Shown here one piece after another: positions 15,266-25,175 of a DNA stretch of 39,868 nucleotides. This DNA is from Palleronia caenipelagi (GTDB lineage Bacteria; Pseudomonadota; Alphaproteobacteria; Rhodobacterales; Rhodobacteraceae). The notes below the pieces were generated by a model. It did no database searches and was not told the DNA's origin. It was given only the letters and a program-made list of their open reading frames with translations. Position numbers and translations under genes: made by a program. Where the stretch lies: assembly GCF_007004065.1 (NCBI RefSeq), contig NZ_VFSV01000030.1, forward strand, positions 1 to 39,868, written 5' to 3'. The number at the start of each line of letters is the position of its first letter. Within the stretch, counting starts at the first letter, position 1.

Positions 15266-18200
15266 CTAGCGCCACGCCGCGCACGAGCCATCTTCATTCC
15301 GGTCGACGCATTCTTTCTTCTTCCGATCGATGTTGATGTTGAACTTCACGCAGACGCCTCCAATGTTCGCCGTGCCCGCCGGACATTTGGGTTGCTCCCG
15401 GACGACTTTGACGCAGCCGCGGCCGGACTGGAAGGAGTAGCCCTTCGTGCAGCCACAGCTGGTCTTGCTGATCTGAACCATGCCCTTGTAGCGGCAGACG
15501 CAACTGGAGCCACGCTTGACGGTTGTACCCTTTTCGCAGCGCAGGCCCCCACTCGTTGTCCCGCCACCGGACTTGCGCTTGACGCAGCCCTGACCCGCCT
15601 TGAAGTCGTAGCCCTTCACGCAGCCGCAGCTGGTCTTGTTCCGTTCGTACATGTTTCTGAAGCGGCAGGCACAGGCGCCATTCTTGAGGACCGCAGTCGC
15701 GGCATCACACACCAGCGGGGGTCGCGGCATTGGGGGCAGATCCACGCTGACGCAGACTGGTTCTGCGGCGCTCGATGATTGCAGCCCCAGCTTTTCGAGC
15801 AATTCCGGTGAGACCTCGCCCGTCGGAACAAGGCCAAGACGCTCCTGCAACTCGCTGACACCGGCGGCGGTTTGCTTGCCCGGCAACCCGTCCACGGGCC
15901 CGCCGTCAATCCCCATCAGCTGCATGGCAGACTGGACGATGGTCACCTGCTGGAAACTGCTGTCGCCAAAGCCCTGAGCCACGCAGTTCTCAAAGCTCCC
16001 ACCTTGCCGCAGACCCGGGATCGTCAGATCCATGGCGACCGAAGTGGACTGGCCGGGGGCCAGCGCCACATTGCCGGTCAGGCAACTCACGCCACCACCG
16101 CCCGCCGGGGTGCATTCCAGATCGCCACCGGTCACCTTGGCATCACGCGGTTCCGGAGACCCGAACTGATCATCAAGGACCAGTGGGCCAGTATAGGGCG
16201 CGTCGTCGGTGTTGGTCACGGAAATCTCAAATCCGCAACGGTAGGTCTGCGCAGATTTATTGACCTCGCAAGCACCTGTAGAAGCCTTTTCCAAGGCCAG
16301 GCCACTGCTGACCGGTGTCACGATGATGTTCTCCGAGGCAGGCACCGTGAAATCGACGCAGCTTTTGACCTCATCTGCCGGACCGCCCCACGCCCCGAGT
16401 GCGGGTTGCCCCCGAGCCGCAGACACGCAGTTCTCGTGCTCCTTAGGATCCGCATTCGGCGGGAAGGTCAGCGTGCTGGTCAGGTCCAGTGCACCACCCG
16501 CAGCGGTCAGCGTATCGGTCGCGAACGTGCAGGTCGCAGACAGCAGACCGTCCACATCCGCAGCCGGAGCACAGATCACACCGTCGGGCAGGACAGACAT
16601 CGCAAGCGTTCCGGCACCCGGCACGATATCGCTGAGCTCGGTCAGGGTGATCGTCTCGCCCGCGGGCAGCGCTTGTCCCTGAACAGTGAGCGTGCAGCTG
16701 ACTTCCCAGCCGGTTTCGGTCTCAACCGGTTCGGCGCACATCTTCTTGATGCCCAACTCTGGCTCGCCCGGATCTTCGCGCGGCGGCAGATCGATATCCG
16801 CGCAATCACCTGCGGTCATCGTGTCAAGCGTCGTCGTCACGCAATTCTGTCGCTGCTGCGGTTCTTCGGTTGCGGGGTAGCCGACATCGAAATTGAGAGT
16901 GAGACTCCCGCCCCCTGCAATCACCGCATCCGTAGGCACATCGCACGGCTGAACCCACTGGTTGTTCTGATAGACCGCCGACCCCATGCAGTAGGATACC
17001 GACCCGGTGTCAGGCGATATGCTGCCGCCCGGCTCGGTATTGGTGATCCCGGTTTGCTCCATCAGGGCAATGGTGCCGCCCGGCGTCAGGTTTGAGCCGG
17101 TCACAGTGACCGTGCAAGCAACCACGTATTCCTCGAATTGGCGGACCGGGGCCCCGCAGGTCTTGGTGACATCAATCACCGGCAGTTCAGGCAGGCTGTG
17201 CGGGATGATCTCGCAGGACTGCGGTGCGATCGCCGTTGGCACAAGGGATTGCCCGCCCGGATCCTGCGCCAGCGCGCTCGCGCAGTTCTGCCATTCGGTG
17301 CCATCCACCAAATCGCTGTAGGTCACCGTGACCGGGACCACCACGGTGCCCCCATTGGCGACGAGATGGGAGACCGGCATTGTGCAGTCGAGACCGCTGG
17401 CATTCAGACTCTGGCATTGCACCGGAGCCGCCGCCGGGCTGCTGACCGTCAAAGCCGGATCTGCCAGCAGGTTTGATGCGACGTCGTTGAAGCGGATCTC
17501 GTCGCCCGCTGGCAAGCCGCTGCCGGTCACCGTGAGCAGGCAATCCACCGCAAATCCTGCGGGACCCTCTCGGGGGATGTCACAAGTCTTCCTGATGGTC
17601 AGCTCGGGGTCAACAACCGGGACGGTCGCAGGGATAGTGACGCGTTCGCAGTCTGGCGCCGCATCCCAGCTGAGGATGTCGCCCAGCCCATTATTTGGCG
17701 CAACGACCGACGCATTACCGCAATTCACCACGGTCTGGTCCGTCGTGCCGTAGGGAACATTCATTGTCACAGAGATCGGCAGTCTGTCATTATTCTGCGT
17801 GATGAAGTCGTTGTCGATCTGACAATTTGCTCCGGGGCCGGACGACGCAGGCCAGTTCGCGCAGTTATAAGGCGGGCCTGGGGGAACCGAGAGGGTCACA
17901 CCGGTCGCGGACGTCCCCGCTCCGAAGCTGTCCTCAACCCCGGTCTTGCCGCCAGAGGGCAGATTTGCCCCGGTGACCGTGATGTCACAATCGACACGCC
18001 AGTCGGAGCCGGTATCAACAGGCGTCTGGCAAATTTTCCTGACGGAGATCGTTGTGGGGTCGGGAACCGGATCGTCGGCCATGGTGAGATCTTCGCAATA
18101 CTCGGTCTCGGATTTGCCATCGACGATCGCGCAGTTCTTCCAGTCCCCCAGATCTTCACCCGCGCCGGGGATCGTCACCGAAATCGGGATAGTGTAACCA

Positions 18201-21200
18201 AGCTGAGGGTCGATGACTCTGTTCTCGACGGTGCACTCCATACCCAGACCCGCGAGGGTCGGGAGCGGTGTGCAATTCACCGGGCTGCCGCTGGGACCGC
18301 TGAAGCTGGCCTGCGGGTTTGAGGTCTGAGCCTTCAGCAGATCCGTCACAGTCGTGTTTCCGTTGGGGTCAAGCCCTTGCTCCTCCACAGTGATGGAGCA
18401 TTGCAGATCCCAACCCGTGGACGTCGGGGTGGCCGGATCACATGACTTCGTGACCTCGGGCAGCTCTGGCGTGCCAACAATGGTGATGCGGTCGCAATCC
18501 TCCGGTCCCTTCTCGACCAGAGCGAGGCCACCCGACGGCACGATCGGTTGATAAAGACCGCTGCTCGCGCAGTTTTCCCAATCGGCCCCATCACCCGTTC
18601 CGCTGAAGGTCATGTCCACGGGGATCGTGACTTCGCCGCCCGCAAGCGCCAGCGCATCAGAGGACATCCGGCACAGCACGTCCGGCGCGGCACCGGGCGT
18701 CGGCGCATCGCAGGTCACAGGCGGGCTGGGGCGGGGGGTCAGCGACACCGAGCTGCCGACACCGAGATTGGTTGCGAAATCGCGAATCTCAACCGTTCCA
18801 ATCAGCGGCATGTCGCTGCCACGCACGATGATGTTGCACGCCGCGAAATAGGTGCCATCGTCCTGCGCAACAGCTTCGCCACAGTCTTTCTCGATCTCCA
18901 GCTCAGGATCGACCGGATAGCTGATCGGCACACAGAGAGCCTTATCCGCATCAGGCTGATCGCCGGGATTAACGCAGTTTTTCACTTCCGCTAGGTTGGG
19001 TTCCGTCGGTGGGAAGCTCATCAGCACGTCGATCCGAACCATGTCCCCCGCCGCAGCGAAGTCTGCCGGGGTAATGGTGCAGCCGGTCGCGGGCGACGTC
19101 GTACAGGTCGCGTTATCGCTCGTCAGGCTGCCAATCGTCCCTGACGTCGCATTCTGAATGAAATCGGTGATCGTGATCGGGGATGTCAGCTGCGGCCCGC
19201 TGTGGCTGACCTCGATGGCACACTTGAAGCTCACCGGCTGCCCCAGAATATCATTGGGCACCCACTGACAGCGTTTTGCCAGTTCGATTTCAGGCGCGGC
19301 CTCCCAACTGATGCAGGATTTCGTGATTTCGTCAGCAGGCAGCATCCCATATTTGTTCAGCGGATTATTCGGATCGCTCAGATCCACCGGGCCCAGAACT
19401 TCGTCGTCAGCGACGCGCAGCAGGTAGACGCAGTTCTTGCCTTCGGTCACTCCATCACCCATCTGCGCGGTGACAGTCACCGTCTCGCTCGTGTTTGCCG
19501 GAATGTTCACATCGAGCACACAGGGCGATGACAGATCGGGGAGGCACTGGCCGGGCAGAACCGGGTTGGTCGCGCTGATCGAGGTGACCGGGCCACCGGA
19601 GAACAATTCAGTGAAAGCATAGCGCCCGGCGATCGGGTCCGCTCCGGCGGTGATCGTAATCTCGAACGTACACTCCTGTCCGGCGAGACACTCCCCATCA
19701 ATGACCTTAGAGATTTCGAGATCGGTTTCCTTGATCTTCACAGGCGCGCAGGCGCGTTTCTGGCCCTGTCCACCCGGCGGCAGCGCATCGCGCAGGTTGA
19801 CGCAATTCTCGGCCGGAGTCCCGTTCGCATCGTAGCCCTGCCCCGGTGCGGGGAACCAGGTGACGCGGTAGCTCCGCTGGCCTCCCGGCAAGATCGTGGC
19901 ATTCTCCGAGCACCCTGCCTGAGACGTCAGGTTATTGATGTTGCCGCAGATATCCGCGGTGATCGCGGTGAATTTGCCCGGCGACTTGGAGCCATAGTCC
20001 ACCACCATGCTGTCATTGATGTTCAGAGCGCCAATATACGGACCTGTGCCAATATTGCGCACGGTGATGTTAAAATAGCACGGCTTGCCCGCCTCGCAGA
20101 ACTCGGTTTCGGCGGTCTTGACGATTTCCAGATCTGCTTTGGAGCCGAAATGGAAGCACGCCCGGTCAGATGAGCCGCCAGCCGCGCCGGACACGCAGTT
20201 CACGAACTCATCCCCAGCGGTCACGTAATACTGGTAGCTCGACGTAAAATTCGACCAGTTGGCGCTCGGTTCACGGGCGTCCCAGATCTTGCAGGTCATG
20301 TTGGCCGGAGCAGAGACTGGTGCATTGCAATCCCAATTATTTAGGGGCGCGACCGTCCCGGTGATCTCCCAGCCGCTGGTCGGAGAGGTCAGGCCATCAT
20401 CGAGTACCAGCGGATTCGACGCGGTGGGTGCCGGGCCACGGTACTGGACATTCACCGTGCAGAGCGCATCATCGTCGCCGTTGTAATTGTCTTCGACCGC
20501 GACGCAGCTTTTGGTGACCTCAAGATAGGTGTCCTTATCGCAGTCCGGGTCGTCCGGCGTACAAACAGGATTTGGATCGCAATCGTCGCCGACACATATT
20601 TTATCGCAGCCTGCGCCCTGACACTGGGTGCAATTCGGCCCGGCACAATAGCATTTTCCGGAGGTATCGCAGACACAATCGGGACCGACACAGCTCGACT
20701 CCCAGTCGGAGATATCGTCGCCGCCAAAGATCTCTCCGTCGCCGTTACAGCCAACGACTTCAACATCCCCAACCCGCCCGAGGCGCAGCTCTTCGGGATA
20801 GGACCCATCATAATCGTAGAACAGAGCGGTCCATGGGGGCGTATTCTTGAGGGCGTCAAAGGGATAGGGCTGGAATTGCACGCCATCGACCGGCAGGGCG
20901 CCACCGGGCTCCAGCTCGCGGCGCAAGCTCGGCTGGTTGCGCAGCAATTCACCCGACGCCCAAAGCGTTTCACGGCAGGTCCGCGGCACCAGCTGGCCCT
21001 CTTCATCCAGCTCCGGCCCGAGAGCCAGCCCCCCCAGCGCGTTGCGACCCTCGCGGGCAAAGCCAATCTGGTAGGGGGCCGCGACCGGCTCCCAGAGTTC
21101 CGGGGTCGTTGTGTCCTCGGGGTATTCCGCCGTGTAACGCAGAACATCCGACATCTGGTCGGGGACGAAGTTTTCCATCTCGAACTCGGCAAACACCGGC

Positions 21201-22384
21201 GGGCGCGTGGAGACGAGCATCTGCCCATCAGGCCCGAAATCCACGTCGAATACTTTGCTCTCAGGCTCGGTCTTGGTCACCGCAACCTCGAACCGCGGCG
21301 TCCCCAGTTCCCCTGTTTCCTTGTCGATCCCGATGGACCAGATTTCCGGTGCCTCTGTTGCGCCCGAGGCAACGGAATACCAAAGACGGCCCCCACGCAC
21401 TTCGAGCCCGCGCACCCGGCGGGCCGTCTGGGTCACGCCCCAGCTATCGGGATTGCCCGGATCAAAGAGCGGACTCTCCCGCTCGGCCTGCACCTCATCA
21501 TCAGCCACCGCTGTCCGCCCCACCAACGGCAGCGCCGTCAGCCCGTGATCGTAGACCTCCTGCTCGATGCCCGCAGCATTGATCCGGTGAATCGTGCCAA
21601 AATCCAGATCCGAGACGAAGATCTGGTCGTGCGTGGCATCATGGGCAATCCCACCAAGGGCGGCGCCGGAATTATCAAGCTCATCGTGGCGGATATTGGC
21701 AAACACACGGACTTGGCCCGTGCCACCATCCACGCGCCAGACGGTCCCCGGTCCGGCCTCCAGATCCGCCCCCCAGAGACCCGGCATCCACTCGGCCCCT
21801 TCGGCACCGCGGAACAACCTGTCCGGCACGCCGTCGTCGTCTGCATCGTCGCCAATGATCGGCAACCCAAATGACGAACCCGCGCTGAGATACAAGCCCG
21901 GTGTCTCGTCCAGATCCAGCGCCGCACCAAAGACCTGCCCCACATCCCGCGCCAAAAGCCGGTCATAGGGCCGGCGGCGCAGTTCGGAACCGTCATACGC
22001 GGTCGGGGTTTGGGTCGGATCGAGGAGCCCGGCGGAAATGCCGTCGAGATCGATGAACCGGTATCTGGGATCTTCGCGATCCCGCTCGGGCTGATCCGGA
22101 TCGATCTTGGGCGCCCGCATCCGCGTACCAGAAAACCCGGTCACCACAACGGCGCCGGGTCGAAAGAGGGGTTGCAAGGCACGGTCAGAGGGTCGCACCA
22201 CTTCGCTGCCATCCGGCAGCCACGCACGGGCCGGAGATGTAGGCAGAAGCCACCCGGTCGAGTTTTGCGGTGTCGCCACCACATCCCCGCCGGGCAGCAT
22301 CCAACCCGCCTGCGCCTCTGCCTGGGAAGTAAGGCCGATCGTTGAGAAAAGATATGTTAGCAGAACCAAAAATTTGATCTTCAT
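15266..22384 (-). CDS. Giant secreted DUF11-like repeat protein with peptidoglycan-binding-type domain and Cys-rich tail
   Basis: A 2372-aa secreted protein. A signal peptide (LVLLTYLFSTIGLTSQAEA) ends near residue 24. Residues about 30-555 look like a beta-propeller (for example GGIAHDATHDQIFVSDLDFG) and include an acidic calcium-binding-like loop (DDADDDGVPD). Residues about 560-615 are extremely Cys-rich (CxxxxCxC spacing). From about 620 to 2150 there are roughly 11 DUF11-like beta repeats, each opening with a pattern like LEVTKSC or LTIRKTC and carrying an ENCV/NCA segment near the end. Residues about 2150-2205 resemble PG_binding_1 (LMGIDGGPVDGLPGKQTAAG, LQERLG). The tail has two modules like SSCVCRYKGM...SCGCTKGY. 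ATG 22384 is chosen because it starts the signal peptide and GGGAG lies upstream. The architecture is shared with the 28898-35140 gene. It is likely a surface adhesin or structural protein; the exact role is unknown. Confidence 0.85.
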   Translation of the reverse strand: MKIKFLVLLTYLFSTIGLTSQAEAQAGWMLPGGDVVATPQNSTGWLLPTSPARAWLPDGSEVVRPSDRALQPLFRPGAVVVTGFSGTRMRAPKIDPDQPERDREDPRYRFIDLDGISAGLLDPTQTPTAYDGSELRRRPYDRLLARDVGQVFGAALDLDETPGLYLSAGSSFGLPIIGDDADDDGVPDRLFRGAEGAEWMPGLWGADLEAGPGTVWRVDGGTGQVRVFANIRHDELDNSGAALGGIAHDATHDQIFVSDLDFGTIHRINAAGIEQEVYDHGLTALPLVGRTAVADDEVQAERESPLFDPGNPDSWGVTQTARRVRGLEVRGGRLWYSVASGATEAPEIWSIGIDKETGELGTPRFEVAVTKTEPESKVFDVDFGPDGQMLVSTRPPVFAEFEMENFVPDQMSDVLRYTAEYPEDTTTPELWEPVAAPYQIGFAREGRNALGGLALGPELDEEGQLVPRTCRETLWASGELLRNQPSLRRELEPGGALPVDGVQFQPYPFDALKNTPPWTALFYDYDGSYPEELRLGRVGDVEVVGCNGDGEIFGGDDISDWESSCVGPDCVCDTSGKCYCAGPNCTQCQGAGCDKICVGDDCDPNPVCTPDDPDCDKDTYLEVTKSCVAVEDNYNGDDDALCTVNVQYRGPAPTASNPLVLDDGLTSPTSGWEITGTVAPLNNWDCNAPVSAPANMTCKIWDAREPSANWSNFTSSYQYYVTAGDEFVNCVSGAAGGSSDRACFHFGSKADLEIVKTAETEFCEAGKPCYFNITVRNIGTGPYIGALNINDSMVVDYGSKSPGKFTAITADICGNINNLTSQAGCSENATILPGGQRSYRVTWFPAPGQGYDANGTPAENCVNLRDALPPGGQGQKRACAPVKIKETDLEISKVIDGECLAGQECTFEITITAGADPIAGRYAFTELFSGGPVTSISATNPVLPGQCLPDLSSPCVLDVNIPANTSETVTVTAQMGDGVTEGKNCVYLLRVADDEVLGPVDLSDPNNPLNKYGMLPADEITKSCISWEAAPEIELAKRCQWVPNDILGQPVSFKCAIEVSHSGPQLTSPITITDFIQNATSGTIGSLTSDNATCTTSPATGCTITPADFAAAGDMVRIDVLMSFPPTEPNLAEVKNCVNPGDQPDADKALCVPISYPVDPELEIEKDCGEAVAQDDGTYFAACNIIVRGSDMPLIGTVEIRDFATNLGVGSSVSLTPRPSPPVTCDAPTPGAAPDVLCRMSSDALALAGGEVTIPVDMTFSGTGDGADWENCASSGLYQPIVPSGGLALVEKGPEDCDRITIVGTPELPEVTKSCDPATPTSTGWDLQCSITVEEQGLDPNGNTTVTDLLKAQTSNPQASFSGPSGSPVNCTPLPTLAGLGMECTVENRVIDPQLGYTIPISVTIPGAGEDLGDWKNCAIVDGKSETEYCEDLTMADDPVPDPTTISVRKICQTPVDTGSDWRVDCDITVTGANLPSGGKTGVEDSFGAGTSATGVTLSVPPGPPYNCANWPASSGPGANCQIDNDFITQNNDRLPISVTMNVPYGTTDQTVVNCGNASVVAPNNGLGDILSWDAAPDCERVTIPATVPVVDPELTIRKTCDIPREGPAGFAVDCLLTVTGSGLPAGDEIRFNDVASNLLADPALTVSSPAAAPVQCQSLNASGLDCTMPVSHLVANGGTVVVPVTVTYSDLVDGTEWQNCASALAQDPGGQSLVPTAIAPQSCEIIPHSLPELPVIDVTKTCGAPVRQFEEYVVACTVTVTGSNLTPGGTIALMEQTGITNTEPGGSISPDTGSVSYCMGSAVYQNNQWVQPCDVPTDAVIAGGGSLTLNFDVGYPATEEPQQRQNCVTTTLDTMTAGDCADIDLPPREDPGEPELGIKKMCAEPVETETGWEVSCTLTVQGQALPAGETITLTELSDIVPGAGTLAMSVLPDGVICAPAADVDGLLSATCTFATDTLTAAGGALDLTSTLTFPPNADPKEHENCVSAARGQPALGAWGGPADEVKSCVDFTVPASENIIVTPVSSGLALEKASTGACEVNKSAQTYRCGFEISVTNTDDAPYTGPLVLDDQFGSPEPRDAKVTGGDLECTPAGGGGVSCLTGNVALAPGQSTSVAMDLTIPGLRQGGSFENCVAQGFGDSSFQQVTIVQSAMQLMGIDGGPVDGLPGKQTAAGVSELQERLGLVPTGEVSPELLEKLGLQSSSAAEPVCVSVDLPPMPRPPLVCDAATAVLKNGACACRFRNMYERNKTSCGCVKGYDFKAGQGCVKRKSGGGTTSGGLRCEKGTTVKRGSSCVCRYKGMVQISKTSCGCTKGYSFQSGRGCVKVVREQPKCPAGTANIGGVCVKFNINIDRKKKECVDRNEDGSCAAWR

Positions 22385-22478
22385 TTTATATGTTCTCCCA
22401 GACAGAGCATCCGGCCGGCATAATCCCAGCCAGATGTTGCAGACACTTTCACCATAAGAGACGTGACGCCCCGGGCGC

Positions 22479-22496
22479 TTCACCCGTTTGGGTGAA
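22479..22496. promoter_or_regulatory. Perfect inverted repeat in the divergent promoter region of the giant gene and SGNH operon
   Basis: TTCACCC-GTTT-GGGTGAA, a 7-bp perfect inverted repeat with a 4-bp spacer, lies between the giant gene (start 22384, minus) and the SGNH gene (start 22597, plus). A one-mismatch version is at 28803-28820 in the other divergent promoter of this island. It is a candidate operator, possibly for the LuxR-type protein encoded at 23574. Confidence 0.6.
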
Positions 22497-22596
22497 AGCC
22501 GCCACTGATGTGTGTAAAATGACATTCCATACTGCTACGCTCTGACCTAAGGTTTAGAAAAACAAGCCCAAGTTAGGGATTGATGGGTGCCGGGAC

Positions 22597-23577
22597 ATGA
22601 GGCCAGACAAACTGGAAACGCTTGATCAGCTGATGTCTTCCGATCAGGCCGAGGAGGCACGGGCCTATTTTACACGCAATTACGACATGTCGTGGCCAAG
22701 CCCCTTTCGATGTGAAATCACAGAAAGAGTGCCGCCGGCGCCCCGGTCTGACAGTACGGTGTGGCAGCCCGAAGGCGCGACCGGTCTGCGCGGAATGCTC
22801 TTTCGCACGGTCTCTGCCATCGACAATTCCCGGCGCAATCGCCGCTTTTCCGAGGGGCCGGGGCATGAATCGGGCCTTCCGGTGATTACGCAAGGGGACA
22901 GCTGGTTCGCGTTTCCGATCATCGAGCCGGTGGATGTGAGTGAAAGCCTGGGGCGGCTGACGCCGGTCTATTCCCTGGCCTGCCCCGGCGACGAGATGCG
23001 CGACATTTGTCGGGGGGAGCAGCTCGACGAGCTCGCCTGGGCGGTCGAGGAAACCAAGGCCAGAAACGTGGCACTGTCTGCGGGTGGCAACGAGATGATC
23101 GGTGAAGAATTCCCCGACATCCTGCGCCCCGTCGATCATGCGCAATCGGCAACAGATTATCTTCACCTCGACCGGGTCAACCGAAAGATCGCAGAGCTGA
23201 TCGACGGCTTTGAGCGGATCATTCAGCATCTGGTCCGGATTGACCCGGAGATCCGCGTCTATGCCCACAGTTACGACTACCCCTTTCCCGATGTGCGGCA
23301 AGGTCGTTTCATGGGGCGGGCGCTGGATCGTGCGGGCATCCCACCCGACCGTCATCGGGCCGTTTGCAGTCAGATCATCGACCTGCTGGACAACGCGATG
23401 GTGACGCTGACGTACCGCTACCCCGGAACCTTCTCCCGGGTTGATTTTCGGGGAGTCAGCGGCGCGCGACCCGACGCATGGGCAGATGAAGTCCACCTGA
23501 CCACGGCGACGGCGGCCCTCGCGGCCCGCCGGCTCTTTGACGACATCATACGTCGCAACCACGGGTCCCACATATGA
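22597..23577 (+). CDS. SGNH/GDSL-type hydrolase
   Basis: This 326-aa protein carries the SGNH hydrolase blocks: VITQGDSWFAFP with nucleophile Ser102 (block I), ALSAGGNEM with Asn165 (block III, GxND-like), and DEVHLT with Asp297 and His300 (block V, DxxH). Family members hydrolyse esters of lipids, glycans or acylated polymers. No signal peptide is evident; the N-terminal 90 residues are charged and unassigned. The gene is the first of three coupled genes, and its stop overlaps the next start by 4 bp (ATGA). The inverted repeat at 22479-22496 lies 100 bp upstream. The fold is well supported; the substrate is not predictable. Confidence 0.82.
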   Translation: MRPDKLETLDQLMSSDQAEEARAYFTRNYDMSWPSPFRCEITERVPPAPRSDSTVWQPEGATGLRGMLFRTVSAIDNSRRNRRFSEGPGHESGLPVITQGDSWFAFPIIEPVDVSESLGRLTPVYSLACPGDEMRDICRGEQLDELAWAVEETKARNVALSAGGNEMIGEEFPDILRPVDHAQSATDYLHLDRVNRKIAELIDGFERIIQHLVRIDPEIRVYAHSYDYPFPDVRQGRFMGRALDRAGIPPDRHRAVCSQIIDLLDNAMVTLTYRYPGTFSRVDFRGVSGARPDAWADEVHLTTATAALAARRLFDDIIRRNHGSHI

Positions 23578-25175
23578 CCACGGCTCCGGCTCAAAAGCTC
23601 CTCTTCCTCTATGAATGCGTGACCGAGCAGGAGCATATCGAGAAACTGATCAAACTCATCGGGGACTGGCTGCGCTGCGACGCGGACACGGTGATCTCTA
23701 TCCCCGAGCTTGAGCGCCACTCGCAGATCGCCTTGTCTGCTGTCCGCGCCCAGATGGACGCTCTGCAGCAGGAGAACGCTCCGGAGATGGCCTGCGTTGA
23801 GATCGCGATCGGCGCGTCGTCTGGAGGACCGTCGTTGGTCGGACAGCTTGAACCGCATCTTGGGGGACAGCCTGATGCCGAGGGTCAGACCCGGCTAATG
23901 GGGTGGCTCAACGAGACCGAGGATTTCCTGCTGATCCCGGTCTGGGCGGAAGATGAGGATAGCAGCTTGCGCCTGCTACAACGCATTGAGCGTCCCGATG
24001 GCGAGATGGCGGTCCGTATATGGCAGGACAGCTATGGGATTACGCCTGCCATTGAGCGACTGCTAAAGGATAATCTGAAGATTTCCGACAGCGAAATCCA
24101 GGTTCTGCGCGCGATGGGCCGGGGCGGCAAGGTGGCGGAGATCGCAGTGGCCTTGGGCAAATCGGTCGAGACGGTGCGTTCCCAGATCAAGTCGCTCTCG
24201 AACAAGATGGGCGTCTCCGGTCAGACTCGCGTCGCGGCCGAGCTGAATAAAATTCAGCGCAGTCTCGACAGTGTGGCCGAGCGCAAGCGGAGCACGCCGA
24301 AAGCAGAAAACAGCCTCACGCTGTCTGATGGACGGCTGGTGCAATACTCGGTACGGGGAAAGGTCGGTGGCACGCCGGTGTTGTTCTTTCACTGCTCCGT
24401 CCACGGACGACATCTGCCACGCTCCATCGATCCGGCATTGCGCGCGGCCGGACTCCGCGTCATCGCACCGTCCAGGGCTGGGTTCGGCGGCTCTGACATG
24501 CGGCGCAAGGACCGTGCCGACCCCCTGCACGACACGGTCGAGGACTACGCCGAGTTCATCAATCAACTCCGGATCGGCCGCTGTTACCTGCTGGCTCATG
24601 GCTCTGGCTTCGCCCATGCATTTGCCTTCGCCCTGCAATATCCTGAGCTGTCGCGACGGCTGGTCACGCTGGACGGTATTCCGCCGGCCTCTGATGGCGA
24701 TGGCGACAGCATGTACCGGGGTCTCTTTCGAGATCTGATGTTGACGATGAAGACCGCTCCACAAACTTTCGACTTCATAGCCAATCTTGTGAATCTTCGC
24801 CTGATGAGTTTCGCCGATCCTGATAAGCGAATCCGCCGTCACATCATCTATCCTGACGTGGATCTGGAAGCCTTAGAGAGCCCCGAAGGTCTGGAGGCCG
24901 CGACGTTGAACGTGCGCGATGTGATGGCAAATCTGCTGGAGCCCGCCTATCGTGAAGCCCGCGCCTATACGCGCGACTGGGCCGAGGTCGGGCTTGGCAG
25001 CAACCTACCGCCGGTCATCAGCATGATCCATACGACGAATAACCCGTTCGTCACCGAAGACGGGGCCAAGCAATTTGCGACGCGCGCCAAGGCGCGGTTG
25101 CAGACCGGAGGGTCCACCTACCCGCTGTTTGAGGCGCAGATCGACCAGATCATTGGCGAATATGCACGCCCATGA
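23574..25175 (+). CDS. LuxR-type HTH protein fused to a catalytically degenerate alpha/beta-hydrolase fold
   Basis: A 533-aa protein in three parts. Residues 1-165 are an unassigned N-terminal domain. Residues about 169-230 form a LuxR/GerE-type helix-turn-helix (ISDSEIQVLRAMGRGGKVAE, ALGKSVETVRSQIKSLSNKM). Residues about 248-533 form an alpha/beta-hydrolase fold (VLFFHCSVHGR, RVIAPSRAGFGGSD, YAEFINQL, LLAHGSGFAHAFA, RRLVTLDG). In the nucleophile elbow the expected G-H-S-x-G reads A341-H-G-S-G, putting Gly where Ser should be. The segment near the C-terminus where the catalytic His is expected reads GGSTYPLFE, with no His. It may therefore bind rather than cleave a small molecule and act as a ligand-sensing transcription factor. 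It is coupled by 4-bp overlaps to both neighbours. Confidence 0.78.
   Translation: MTTAPAQKLLFLYECVTEQEHIEKLIKLIGDWLRCDADTVISIPELERHSQIALSAVRAQMDALQQENAPEMACVEIAIGASSGGPSLVGQLEPHLGGQPDAEGQTRLMGWLNETEDFLLIPVWAEDEDSSLRLLQRIERPDGEMAVRIWQDSYGITPAIERLLKDNLKISDSEIQVLRAMGRGGKVAEIAVALGKSVETVRSQIKSLSNKMGVSGQTRVAAELNKIQRSLDSVAERKRSTPKAENSLTLSDGRLVQYSVRGKVGGTPVLFFHCSVHGRHLPRSIDPALRAAGLRVIAPSRAGFGGSDMRRKDRADPLHDTVEDYAEFINQLRIGRCYLLAHGSGFAHAFAFALQYPELSRRLVTLDGIPPASDGDGDSMYRGLFRDLMLTMKTAPQTFDFIANLVNLRLMSFADPDKRIRRHIIYPDVDLEALESPEGLEAATLNVRDVMANLLEPAYREARAYTRDWAEVGLGSNLPPVISMIHTTNNPFVTEDGAKQFATRAKARLQTGGSTYPLFEAQIDQIIGEYARP

Noticed and set aside
16000-20500. Regularly spaced repeats that might be read as a CRISPR or tandem satellite
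   Set aside because: The repetition is at protein level (about 120-aa DUF11-like domains) with strongly diverged DNA, not short identical repeats with spacers.
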